From contig CM050446.2 in NCBI GenBank assembly GCA_027563935.2, forward strand, positions 28,585,501-28,649,500: 64,000 bases of DNA. Reading direction: 5' to 3'. This stretch comes from Costus lasius (taxonomy: Eukaryota > Streptophyta > Magnoliopsida > Zingiberales > Costaceae). Both the position numbers and the translations under genes were made by a program. The notes under the pieces are model-generated. The model was not told where the DNA came from. It did not search any database and saw only the letters and a list, made by a program, of their open reading frames with translations. Shown here in pieces: positions 1 to 10,326 of the stretch. How positions within the stretch are numbered: position 1 is the first letter of the stretch; each line of letters opens with the position of its first letter.

Positions 1-913
1 TCCAATGATATGAAACAAGAGGATTGTTAAACTCAAAAGTTCTCTCAATGTCTCTCAAATTTTTGTCTCCAAGCGTTCCATGTAGTGCTCTCTTAGGGTC
101 AACTAGCAGACCATCATCTATCAATATCATATAAGCCAACTCCTTCTCTTCATTTGGACTGGCCAAGTCATCAAGCTCCCCTTCGAAACGTCCCCTCTTG
201 CCTCTTGATGAACTTGCACTCTCTTCCACCACCTCAACGCTGCAACAAGAACCTGAAAAAGATGATTTCTCATTAGTAGATAGGTCAAATTCTAGGATGT
301 TCTCACTAATGTGCAACGACAGCTTTCCATGTTTGACGTCTATTACAGCTCCGACTGTAGCGAGGAATGGCTTGCCCAATATAAGAGGAAGTCTGGAATT
401 CTCCATCATATCTAAAACCACAAAGTCCACTAGAATGAAGAATTCCCTGACTTTAATGGGCACATCTTCCATAATTTCCATTGGATGATGTGTAGAGTTG
501 TTAGCTAGCTGAAGATCTTTAGACGTTGGTTTTAGATCCCCCAAGTCTAACTTCTTAAAGATAGAGAGCAGCATGACACTAACGCTAGCCCCTAAGTCCA
601 ATAGTGCTCTTTCAAATGAGATGTTGCCAATTATGCATGAGATGGAAAAACTACCAAGATCTTCAAATTTAGGAGGCAGCAGATTTTGAATGATTGTAGT
701 ATATTCTCCTGTCAACGCCACCATTTCATGTTCCTCTATTTTCCTTTCATTGGTCAGAATGTCCTTAAGGAACTTGGCATAAGTGGGCATCTGGGAAAGT
801 GCCTCTGTGAAAGGAATATTGAGGTGGAGCTTCTTCAATACCTCCAAAAATTTTCCAAACTGCCAATCCAATTTAGCCTTAGCTAAATGCTGAGGAAAAA
901 GGATGGGCGGTTT
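1..913 (-). pseudogene. Gag-pol junction and aspartic protease, partial at window edge
   Basis: From 913 leftward the minus strand stays open to base 1. It encodes a stretch equivalent to the protease region of the internal gypsy element, including the catalytic-type motif LLDLGASVSVM (near 570-600) and a later LPLILGKPFL segment, the usual flap-to-end pattern of Athila proteases. The DLGAS form in place of DTGAS is usual in this lineage. The frame continues past the window, so the protein end is unknown. Upstream it is cut from gag by the TAA at 914-916. Confidence 0.75.
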
Positions 914-916
914 TTA

Positions 917-2227
917 TGGAGGAGGTGGAATGTAGACATGCTCCTTTGGTGCATTGAAGTTTTGCTGTTCTGGCTCTGGATCAACCGGTGAGTTCTTTTC
1001 AAGTGGAAGTTCTTTGGGTGAAGCTTGCACTATTCTTTCCTTAGGTTTGGGCATTTTTGGGTCTTCTAATTGGATTCCACTTCTCGTTGTGATCGCATTA
1101 CAGTGCTCAATGGGGTTGACTTCATCTTGAGCTTTTGAGGACGCATCAACTCATTGAGTAAGCTGAGTAATTCGATCATCAAGGGTCTTAGCATGTGTGG
1201 ACACGGAGTCTACTTTCTGGTTCAATTGGTGCATACACTCAAAGGTGTCATCTTGTTGCTTAATCTGCATAGTAAGGAGCTTTTCCAGCATCACCTCTAG
1301 TTTCGACCCATTGGGTGGTTCTGGCTGTTTTTTATTAGCATATGGATATTGTATTCCAGGAGGAGGCCTGAAATTTCTGATAGCATTGACTTGTTTATAC
1401 GGGCGCTCAATATGTGGCAGTCATCCGCAAAATGCCATGTCACTCCACATACATCACAAGTCATAGAGTTAAAAGCAGAACCATTCATAGAATCAAGCTT
1501 AGAAGAAAACGAATCTACTTTCGCTACCAAAGAATTAATCATATTCATGTCAAACTCCCCTGAATTTCAAATTAGCTGGCTCCTCTCTCCTGACCACTGA
1601 TAATGATTGAGAGCCATGTCTTCAATTAACTCCATCTCATTATCATAGTTTTTGTTCATTAGTGCCCCACCAGCAGCAGCATCTACAGAAAGTCTGGTTT
1701 GATATAATAATCCACTATAAAAGGTATGAATGATCACCCATTTTTGTAGACCATGGTGTGGGCACATCCTCAGTAATTCTTTGAACTAGTCCCATGCTTC
1801 ATAAAGAGACTCTCCTTCTCGTTGGGCAAAGTTGGTGTTTTGATTTCTGAGCTGGGCGGTCTTACTCGGCGGGAAATATTTTGACAAGAAGGTTTGAGAT
1901 AGTTGGTCCCATGTCGTGATAGAGCCCTACGGTAAAGATTGCAACCATGCCCTGGCTCGGTCCCTGAGAGAAAAAGGGAAAAGCCTTAGTTTAATAGCAT
2001 CAGGGGGAGCACCATTAATTTTCAGTGTCCCAGCATTCTAGAAAAATGGATAAGTGAAGGTTGGGGTCATTAGTGGCTGCTCCACTAAATTGATTCTGTT
2101 GCACCATTTGTACAAGGGACAGCTTAATTTCAAAGTTGTTAGCTTCGATAGCCGGTCGCGATATGCTCGAGTGCACACCAGAGATGGTAGGTGTTGCAAA
2201 GTCTTTCAAAGAGCAGTTAGCTTCCAT
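917..2227 (-). pseudogene. Gag of the minus-strand Athila-like element (broken)
   Basis: The minus-strand reading starts at an ATG at 2227 (MEANCSLKDFATP...) and passes through several frames, so it is frameshifted. Parts recognisable by comparison with the gag at 12481-13838 are the N-terminal region, a segment with VDAAAGGALMNK near 1660, and a zinc knuckle CDVCGVTWHFADDC (CX2CX4HX4C spacing intact) near 1450. An in-frame stop (TAA at 914-916) separates the tail of this region from the protease frame. Such Gag proteins form the virus-like particle and package RNA; this copy cannot make a full protein. Confidence 0.75.
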
Positions 2228-2534
2228 TGTTTGGTTGTCAGAAAATTATTCTTCAAGCTTCAACCTTTTTAGATTTCTTCTGACTAGACGGAAGGTACGC
2301 TCTATCTCCGGGTCTCCAGGTATAAGTTTCCTTGTTCGAACAATATTCCTGGGCATAAACAAGTACCTTAACAAAAGAGATTAGTAGCACCGGCACCAAA
2401 TAAAAACTACAACTTAAATAAAAAGAAAATACCTAAAAGTAAATAGACAGTAAATAAATAAAATAAAAATAAGATAAAAATCTAACTAAACCTAGTCTAT
2501 CAACTTCCTGATCGTGTTAATATTGACAACCTAG

Positions 2535-2552
2535 TCCCTGGCAACGGCGCCA
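2535..2552 (-). other. Primer binding site, tRNA-Asp type
   Basis: On the minus strand it reads TGGCGCCGTTGCCAGGGA. This matches the complement of the 3' end of plant tRNA-Asp(GTC) with one difference and lies 6 bp inside the LTR end. It sets the start of minus-strand DNA synthesis for this element. Confidence 0.8.
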
Positions 2553-2558
2553 AAAACT

Positions 2559-4080
2559 TGATAGGTGCGTACCGCAAGTGCACGGTCTATCGCGTAATAA
2601 AAAGTATTGATCCCACGAGGACTAGGGGTCAAGTACTAACTAATCAGTTAATCAATAGCTAGGTGATTTAACAAATGTAGGAGTGTTATTAAATCCTAAT
2701 GCAAGAAAGTAAACTAAAATAAACTAAAAGCAGACATAACAAAAAGCAAGCAACCGGGGTTTGAGATCTTTGAGAGAAGATCGGGGTTTTGGGTTTCACC
2801 ACACTAAAGCATGAAAGAAAGTTAATGTTGATATTTTAATTAAGTTTTTACCTATGTTCTTAAGGTAATCCTTTCTATAGTACAGACGTGCTCCCTCTCA
2901 GGACACGGTCCGGTATCCAACTTAACCCAAGTCTCCTACTCTCGTGGCTTACCGGGTTAAGCGGACCCAAAGGGTTATATGAAGGATTAGGGTTCCTCGG
3001 GTGATTTCGACAACTCTCGTGCCCGAAATCACCAGTCCAGTCTAAGGAGATCCGATGATTGTGGTTCACCTCTCAGTCCTTCCCACAATATCTAAAACAT
3101 AAATATGCATGGCCAGTACATAATCATGAATTAAAGCTTCCTAGATATAAATAAAACAAAGATAAATTTAGATAAATTTTAGATAAAACATTAATAATCA
3201 ACATTCTTACAGTGGGCTATGCCCAAACCTCGAAATTAGGTTTACACTACAAGATACATCGTTAAAGACATGAAATCTCTCATACAAATTGATTCAAACC
3301 AGAGGGAGGAGTAGATCCTTGACAGGAGAAGGTGGAAAACGTTCCTCAGCGTTGAAACGAGGAAGAAATCGAGCCAGAACAACCTTTCGTCACCAGAAAA
3401 TTGCCTCAAACCCTAGGGTTCATTGTTTCGCTTCGTTCTCCTCAACCGCTCGCCCAAATCGCATGATCCCCAGTCCCAAAACGTCCGTCTCTAAGTTAGG
3501 AAGGTCTTCATCAAATTTTAGCAAATTCTGCTCCAGGAATAGTAAGTTACGAGCGAAAAACCGAACGCCTGTCAAAACTGGGCGGAACCGTTCACGGCCA
3601 TGCATGGATGCACGGGCTTGCCGTGAACGGCTTACCGAGGTTGATTTTCTGAAAAACTTATTCTTCACGGCCATGTATGCGTTCACGGGTGTGGCCGTGA
3701 AGAGTTCGTCGGATTCTGGAAAAGCTGGCCAATCTCTTCACGGCCGTGCATGGGTGCACGAGCGTGCCCGTGAATGGTTCGGCGCAGTCTGGGAATGCAG
3801 GCTCATACACGGCCATGCCCATGAAGAGCATAGGAAAGTCCGTTTGAGTTGAAATTCGACGTGTAGCTTCGTCTCATCATGATGAATCATCGCATATCTT
3901 CAGATCTTCCAAATTCCACCAATTTTAGAGCGAAATCCTTATATTTCAATGAAAACAGGGAAAAGTGAAGATTCTGAATAATGTAAAGCATTTAGGCAAA
4001 TAAATGAGATAAAACATGCATTTTACTCCAAAATAATAGCAGAAATAAGTCATGATATATCATATATTTGCATGCTATCA
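2559..4080 (-). repeat. 5' LTR of the minus-strand Athila-like element
   Basis: The boundaries are set by the inverted ends TGATAG (2559) and CTATCA (ending 4080) and by the primer site immediately inside at 2535-2552. The length is 1522 bp. The inner end carries the sequence GTGCACTTGCGG (minus strand), shared with the end of the other Athila-type LTR in this window (before 12327), which supports the orientation. Positions 3580-3850 hold several GC-rich, partly self-complementary copies of a CACGGCC/GGCCGTG motif. Short ORFs here are chance frames. Confidence 0.85.
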
Positions 4081-5711
4081 CTAAACCAGTATGCTTTCAT
4101 TCAGGGCCGTTCCATCCACGAGAATATAATGTTGTGCTATGAGCTTTTGTAAAACTACCACATCCCGAAATAGAACCCAGACATGGCAATAAAGATTGTC
4201 TTATAAAAGGCTTATGACTTGGTACGGTGGGACTTTGTTGCTAGTTCTCTCATATCCTACAAATTCCCATCTTGGATCACTGACAGAATTTTGGCCTGCA
4301 TCTGTTCCCCAACATTTACAATAAATATTAATGGTCAAGACACTTGCTACTTCAATAGTACCTGCGGTTTGAGGCAGGGATGTCCCATGGCCCCGTATAT
4401 GTTTATTATATTGATGCAACGCTTAAATGACCTCTTACAGCAAGAGCACCACTAAGGGAATTTGCAATTGCACCGAAAATGCAATAATCCAACTATTACA
4501 AACCTTCAATTTGCAGACGATGTTATCATATTTTCTAAGGCCACTGTGGAGTCTGCGCGCACGATAGGGAGAGTGCTCGGGCTATTCGAGCTGGAGATAG
4601 GTTTGCATCTTAATAAGGTAAAATAATAGTTTATCTTCTCATCAGGTGCCCAAGGCATCCAAGACAATATCTCCAACACTCTTGGCATAATGAAGAGATC
4701 CCTACCGTTCTGGTACTTGGGTATTCCAATCACTAGCTTGAAGCCCTCAACCCGAGATTGTATGCCTCTCTTGGAAAAGATCTCTCGATGTCTTTCTACA
4801 TGGAAAAACAGAATGCTATCCTAAGCAGGTCGAACAGAATTGATCAAATCGATATGCTATGGCAATATTATGTATTGATGTAGTGCATTCAAAATCCCAG
4901 TAGGAGCTGTTTCAAAACTGAAGTCCTTGTTATCAGGGTTTCTATGGGGTAATGGTCAGACCAAGAGAAAAGCTAAGGTATCATGGGATATGGTTACCAC
5001 ACCTATCAACCTTGGAGGCCTCGGCCTTAGGGACATTAAAGTCCTCAACGACACATTCTTAATGCGACATTTGTGGAGCCTAGCCTCTAAAAAGATCTCA
5101 CTCTGGGTGAAATGGATCCATAGTCACTACTAGAAGAATGACTCCATTTGGTCACTCAAAGTCCCAACACGTTGCTCATGGCCCTTTAAAAGTCTTATGA
5201 ATGTTAGGGACGCATGTCAACAAAAAATTGGATATGGAATTGCAAATGGTAATTCTATTAGGTTTTGGTTGGACCTCTGGCTCAATTCACAACTACTATG
5301 CAATTGTGCAGATACCCTTTGCTTTCAAAGCCCTCATGGGAGGCATGCAAGACTCAACTCATTAATCCGAAATGGGGAATGGTACATCCCTACACCGCTC
5401 TCTGCTAACCTCATTGATATATATAGAGCCATTCCTTCACTACAGATTGATCACTCCATTAGTGAAGACAAGCTGATATGGAAGCCTACCCCATCCGGCA
5501 AGTTCTCCATCGCTTCGACCTATAATAGCTGCTTCAACCATAATTCTGTGCCCTGGTGGAAAGTTGTTAGGTTTTGCGGTCGGATTCCACGATTTTCTTT
5601 TATTGCTTGGATGTTATGCTTGCAAAGATTAAATACACTCGATAGGCTGCAACAATGGGGCATCACTATTGACAAGTTGTGTTTTCTTTGTCAGTCTCGG
5701 GAAGAGAAAAT
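4081..5711 (+). pseudogene. LINE (L1-type) reverse transcriptase, 5'-truncated and split
   Basis: A single frame, broken by several stops, shows non-LTR reverse transcriptase landmarks in order: FIQGRSIHEN at 4100, KAYDLVRWDFV near 4207, GLRQGCPMAPY near 4370, catalytic LQFADDVIIFSK near 4507, WYLGIPI near 4711, and a GFLWGN...SWD segment near 4936-4990. It ends with the zf-RVT region (GKFSIASTYN to KLCFLCQSREE, 5500-5706). The frame is the same throughout. The 5' part is cut off by the gypsy LTR at 4080, and the 3' part resumes after the solo LTR at 7943. It belonged to an autonomous retroposon; it is now dead (stops near 4150, 4180 and 4453, among others). Confidence 0.85.
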
Positions 5712-6619
5712 TGTTGGTGTATATGCCCTGCAGACCAATGCATGGACATGGTCAGACATTGTTTGAATGTACTTTGATAGAACTATTATTCTTTATAGAG
5801 GCATGGTCGTTATTATGCAGACTTCTCTACCTGCGTTGATGTATTGAGTTGCATAAATAATGTCCCAGGAGTTTGGTTGGATCCATTCTTATAAGCTATC
5901 CAAAGTCAAGGTACCTTAGCAGATATGGGACAGCTTTGGTACATGTGAGACTAGTGTATGGGCTGGTTAGGTGCGGGGCATAGTAACGCAGACATACAGG
6001 TGCATTGGATGCACTGGAGTGATCCACCGTGAGGATTGACTTGTCTAGTCAACAAGTTAATCTCACATGCAAGAGGTTTGCATTGATCCTTAGACTTGAG
6101 GAATTCATGTCTAGATTTGATGATGGATGTGCTTTGATACAGTCTTACGTCTCTCCATGATTGGGAGATTAAAACGGATGTCATTGAGCATGTCATAAGT
6201 CATATAGGGACATGAATGACCAATAGTAGGATTTGCCCCTTCCTTCGGAGGAAGCATGATATCCACTCTGGGGGCGCCCCACCTTATTGGTGCATGACAG
6301 GAATGTGTGGCCACACTAGTTGAGTCATGACCAATGCATTGGATGAATAAACTTGAGACTGATCCAATGGCAGGATATCAGTTTAGGCAAAGGGATCTAT
6401 AATGCATGGGAATCCTCGTTGCTTGTTAGGGAGTTGTTGCCATATGACTTTAGTCCAATGACATCGGTAGTAGTGATGTGTTGCTAGATACCCCTCACTA
6501 CTTATGATGTTCTGTCATCATTGCCATTGTCATTTGGATCCTACGAGGTCACACGTAATAGACTCTTGATGTTGTTTTATGATCTGGATATCTTGGAATA
6601 TATATATTTGAGTTCATGT

Positions 6620-6990
6620 TCAAGGCAGATTCATAAGGATTCAATTTTGGATTGGATAAAGCCCATAATGGTTGGGCGCATGTCCTAATCCAATAAGGAG
6701 TTGGACTCCTAATCCAACAAGGATTCAATTAAGAATTAGAATCCTAATCCAATTAGGAGTTGGAATCCTAATCTAATCAGGATTCAAATCCTAAGAGGAA
6801 TTGGCTTTGGATGAGGCCCATTGGGTTGGGCGCAAATCCTAGTCCAATAAGGATTTGATTCAAGGGCATAAATAGTATTGAAATTCAAATCCAATATGGG
6901 ATTGTGGATTGAATCTATTTATGGCAAATTGGAATCCTAATAGGCGTTGGATTAATTCATGAAGTTGAATTTGAATTTTGAATTTTGAAT
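6620..6990 (+). repeat. Degenerate direct repeats around 'aatccaat(t/a)agga' in the solo LTR
   Basis: The core CCTAATCCAATWAGGAGTTGGA and its variants recur many times between about 6640 and 6960, separated by near-palindromic GGATTxxAATCC steps. This is upstream of the TATA box, so it could be LTR enhancer sequence; that role is inference. Confidence 0.6.
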
Positions 6991-7199
6991 TTGAATTTGA
7001 ATTCGAATCCTATTTGAAACATGCTTGGGCGTATGGACTTGTGGCGTGTATGGCTTGATTAATTCAAGCGAGATTCGGCCAAAGTCCTAATAGAACTCAA
7101 ATTCGGCTTCATGATGGGCTGATTCAAATGGCTAATTCCTTGGAGGAATTGGAGCCATAAATTTGAAAGGAAGGGAAGAGGCGGTTTGGGCTTCATGGC

Positions 7200-7207
7200 T
7201 ATATAAA
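7200..7207 (+). promoter_or_regulatory. TATA box of the solo LTR
   Basis: TATATAAA lies at 7200-7207 in a GC-richer stretch, about 740 bp before the LTR end. The position fits a U3/R boundary. The function is inferred from position only. Confidence 0.5.
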
Positions 7208-7357
7208 GAGGGGTATGCGCCCCTCTCATGGGACATGTTCTACTCTTACAAACTGAGTGCAAGAGAGAGCAACCACTTGGAATGGCGCGAGCTCTCAAGC
7301 CCTATCCGCCGCCATCCTCTCTTGAAGAATCAAGCCGCATCCTTCATCCTTCCTCCC

Positions 7358-7640
7358 CTTGGCCGAAAGTCTCCTTGGAGGAGACTTGTTGGCGCATCCG
7401 TCATCCTCTTCCTTGGCCGAGAGTTTCCTTGGAGGAAACTTGTTGGCGTGAAGAGCAAAGGAGGAAGAAGAAGAAGGACTTGCGCATCCATCCTTCACCT
7501 CCTCATCTTGGCCGAGAGTCTCCTTGGAGGAGACTTGTTAGCGTGAAGATCAAAGGAGGAAGAGGAAGGAGTGCCACCATCTCTTTTCTTCTTTTTTCCT
7601 TGGCCGAAAGTTTCCTTGGAGGAAACTTGTAGGGGTGAAG
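7358..7640 (+). repeat. Four-copy imperfect tandem repeat in the solo LTR
   Basis: Units begin CTTGGCCGARAGT at 7358, 7412, 7507 and 7599 and continue with a hairpin-prone stretch (TTTCCTTGGAGGAAAC), then TTGTTGGCGTGAAG. Spacing is 54, 95 and 92 bp. The overlapping ORFs on both strands here come from this repeat and are not genes. Confidence 0.8.
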
Positions 7641-7942
7641 AACAAAGGAAGGAGAGGAAGAAAATTCCAAGAAGTGATCTTCTCTTCCCAAGGCTAGCAC
7701 CGAGCATGGAAGGTAGCAACGTTAGGACGGTCAACGTGTGGATACTTGTAGAGGGCGAACACTTGGGCGCCTTCAACATGGCTTCAACGACTTTGCAAGC
7801 AAAGGAGGTACATCTCTAACACATCCTTGTGTCTTCTCTCTCGCATGGATCCTTGGGAAGGGAATATGTTTCGGGTATAATGCTCTTTCCGCTGCGTCCT
7901 GGGACTGCAAAATTTTAAAATTATACCCGGTATTTCCCAACA

Positions 7943-8324
7943 ACAATGACACATTTGTTCTTTGATTGTGAGGGAATTGCCATGGCGTGGAAAGTCGTGA
8001 AACAAATATGCAATATCCCATGTCATGAGAACTCGGGGCCCCAAGTTATTGATTGTATTAGCACAATGTGGAAATCTAGGAATGCAATTGCCACAGTGAA
8101 AAAGCTTTTGCTCATAGGCTTTATCTACCATGTCTAGAAAGATTGCAATAATCGAATGCTCAACAACAGAGGCATAACGCATGGGCAAATTCTTCGCGAG
8201 TTGAGCCATGTTACTCGAACGAAAGTCAATTACTTTGTGACCCATGCCAAGGTGGACCAAAATGCAATTAACTTCTTAGACTCCTGGGAATCTCGGCTGG
8301 CTACCATCTATCATGTCAATTAAG
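7943..8324 (+). pseudogene. LINE C-terminal end (zf-RVT continuation)
   Basis: The reading THLFFDCEGIAMAW, from just after the solo LTR, continues the zinc-binding CxxC...HxxxxC region that starts at KLCFLCQ before it. It runs to a stop after ATIYHVN (about 8322), with one in-frame stop near 8136. It is the 3' end of the same LINE ORF. Sequence to about 8860 may be LINE 3' UTR: a run of A at 8839-8847 could be tail remains, but no target duplication is visible. Confidence 0.7.
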
Positions 8325-9359
8325 CTTCAAAGGCTATCGTCAAATTCACAATCCTGCAGGTTCAACTTTGCTCAGTCTTCTTTACATCTTCTCTTGGAAC
8401 AAGGACACATTACCTTAGCAGAACAATTCTGCATGGTGGTGCTAAGCATTGTGCCATGGACAGTGGAGGACTTCTGGACCAATTGGCTATGTTTATAGAG
8501 GCAGAATTGGAGTTAAGGGAGAGGAAAGATGAGAGGCATGGTGGGCCAAGGAGCTGGGTGGAGGCTAGCATGTGCACTGCTTGCCTGGGCTATATCTTAT
8601 TCATTTGGCCTTCGCAGACTATTCATGCAGGATGATGGAAAAGGGCAAATTATGCAGAACTTGAGCATTAGACTTCATGTTTCATATAAAACAAGTATAT
8701 TTGTGTGTGTTGTATGTGTGTGTGTTGTATATGGATTACATGTTTTTTGTGCCAAGTTTTTTTGATGTTTTTGGGTGTAAGGCTATTCAGTATGATGTAC
8801 GCAGGTACATGTGCTAGGAAAAACAGGGAAACTAGGCAAAAAAAATTTTGATTCTGAGAGTGAGTGATGGGTGAAGTTGTTTGTGTTTGTATTTAAAATG
8901 ATATATTATTTCTTTAATAAAAGCACTTACTTGCCATTGGCAAAATAAATAAATAATATATATACTGGAAAAGAAAGTACTATGACAAATAATATATAAC
9001 ATCCTAGATAGGTCCAGCAAAATTTAAAGTAATTGAAAAAGATTAGAGATAAACTTTCCATTGGTACTTGGGAGGAAATTCAGTTCTACCACTTGCCATT
9101 CATTACCTTACTAAGGTTCGTGTCTTCTTCCTATAGAAGTTGCAATGAGAATAGACTCACAATAGAAAAAATAACTAGACAAGCTAGGCCTCCTCATCTT
9201 GCGCTTTGTTCTCAAGTTTCTGTGACCTTTTCCCTTAAAACTCTTCTGGTTTTGTAAAAATTAACTTAATCTAAACTTAAGACATATAGAGCAGCTCTAC
9301 AGTTGAAATTCTGAATGAATAATTATCCGAGAAGCTAAACCTTCCTTCATATATTCTTT
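8325..9359. other. Unassigned spacer between LINE and copia element
   Basis: No gene is supported. It holds a TG-rich stretch near 8700-8735, an A-rich run near 8840, and otherwise AT-rich sequence. Its right end is the 5' flank of the copia insertion, so 9360-9364 originally joined 28342. Confidence 0.5.
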
Positions 9360-9364
9360 AAGAC

Positions 9365-9658
9365 TATTATGAATTCAATTCTTGTGGATGCCTATGACTT
9401 TATGATGACTCTTCGGATACCTACGAATTTATGGTGACTCTTCGTATACAGTGGATGACTCTTCATATTCGATGAATGTGACTCTTCGTTTTGAGAGGAA
9501 TGAATGTTCATGCATCCATTCATGAATGTTCATGTATCCAATTAATGTTGATGTATCCAATTGCCCTATAAATAGGGGTTGTAAGTTCCATTTGAAGATA
9601 GATCAATGAGAATACTCTCTACTTACTCCTCTCTCAATTTCATCTTTGTTTTCTAACA
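9365..9658 (+). repeat. 5' LTR of the copia element
   Basis: The LTR is 294 bp and differs from the 3' LTR at eight positions by eye. It contains TATAAATA at 9567-9574 and four copies of TGACTCTTCR upstream (9406, 9435, 9456, 9479). It ends CTAACA next to the primer site. Confidence 0.9.
9406..9488 (+). promoter_or_regulatory. Four TGACTCTTC(G/A) motifs upstream of the copia TATA box
   Basis: Copies at 9406-9415, 9435-9444, 9456-9465 and 9479-9488 are retained in the 3' LTR. TGACTC is a core of bZIP-type sites, so an enhancer array is a reasonable inference; expression is not shown. Confidence 0.45.
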
Positions 9659-9675
9659 CGTTATCAGCACGAAGC
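9659..9675 (+). other. Copia primer binding region
   Basis: CGTTATCAGCACGAAGC follows the LTR end directly, where the primer site must be. The tRNA used cannot be named from sequence alone. Confidence 0.5.
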
Positions 9676-9771
9676 TCTTATCGACGAAGGAAGCCAGATT
9701 TTTTGAGGTTGTAAACGGTACTTCCATCCATTCTATTTTTAATCTTATCACTATTCGTTCTTTGAATTATC

Positions 9772-10326
9772 ATGTCGAACCTCACAAAATTGGAGTTCGT
9801 GGCCCTTGATATCACCGGAAAGAATTTTCTTTCATGGATTCTAGATGCTGAAATCCATCTTGCTGCTAATGGTCTTGAAGATACCATCAAAAGCCAAAAC
9901 ACCACGTCCAACCAAGATAAGGCTAAAACGATGATCTTTCTCCGTCGTCACCTTCATGATGCATTGAAAATTGAATATCTCACCGTGAAGGATCCTCTTG
10001 TTCTTTGGAACAATTTAAAGGAGAGGTATGATCATCTAAAGACAATCATCCTTCCAAAAGCTCAATTTGATTGGTTGCACTTGCGCCTACAAGATTTCAA
10101 ATCTGTAAGTGATTATAATTCGGCAATATTTCGAATTATTTCTCAACTGAAATTATGTGGGGAAACTATTACTGACAGAGATATGTTAGAAAAAACATTA
10201 TCTACTTTTCATGCATCAAATGTGCTCCTGCAGCAGCAATACCATGCAAAGGGTTTTGAGAAGTATTCTGAATTAATCTCATGTCTACTATTAGCCGAAC
10301 AAAATAATGAGCTTTTAATGAAAAAT
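9772..10326 (+). pseudogene. Copia Gag, N-terminal part (interrupted)
   Basis: The frame opens at ATG 9772 (MSNLTKLEFVALDI) and reads as a copia Gag of the UBN2 type: KNFLSWILDAEIHL, then LKERYDHLK, then LISCLLLAEQNNELL. It is open for 185 codons until the gypsy LTR starts at 10327, and resumes at 23855 in the duplicated AAAAT. Before the insertion this frame would have continued into the zinc-knuckle part. The Gag forms the cytoplasmic particle of the element. Confidence 0.88.

Larger units (their letters stand above)
1..4080 (-). mobile_element. Athila-like Ty3/gypsy retrotransposon, 5' half only
   Basis: Read on the minus strand the order is LTR (4080-2559), tRNA-Asp-type primer site, gag with a CCHC zinc knuckle, then a retroviral-type aspartic protease that runs off the left edge. 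The gag reads like the better preserved element at 10327-23854 (both contain VDAAAGGALMNK and a LNHYQWS motif), so the two are related families, but their LTR bodies differ. The element sits in a LINE: the base after the LTR (4081) is directly LINE coding sequence. The second LTR and the left target duplication lie outside the window. Reverse transcriptase and integrase are not visible here. Confidence 0.85.
5712..7942 (+). mobile_element. Solo LTR, probably copia type, inside the LINE
   Basis: The sequence starts TGTTGG and ends CCAACA, a perfect 6-bp inverted terminus. It is flanked by AAAAT (5707-5711) and ACAAT (7943-7947), a 5-bp target duplication with one difference. Removing the insert and one copy restores the LINE zinc-finger reading (…CQSREE|TMTHLFFDC…). 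There is no gag-pol inside, so it is a solo LTR of 2231 bp left by LTR-LTR recombination. A TATATAAA box lies at 7200-7207 on the plus strand, and a four-unit repeat follows. Assignment to copia is inferred from the terminal sequence and length; the parent element is not in the window. Confidence 0.8.

Noticed and set aside
7163..7779. Overlapping ORFs of 82-134 codons on both strands
   Set aside because: They are translations of the four-unit LTR repeat and purine-rich sequence, with no domain.
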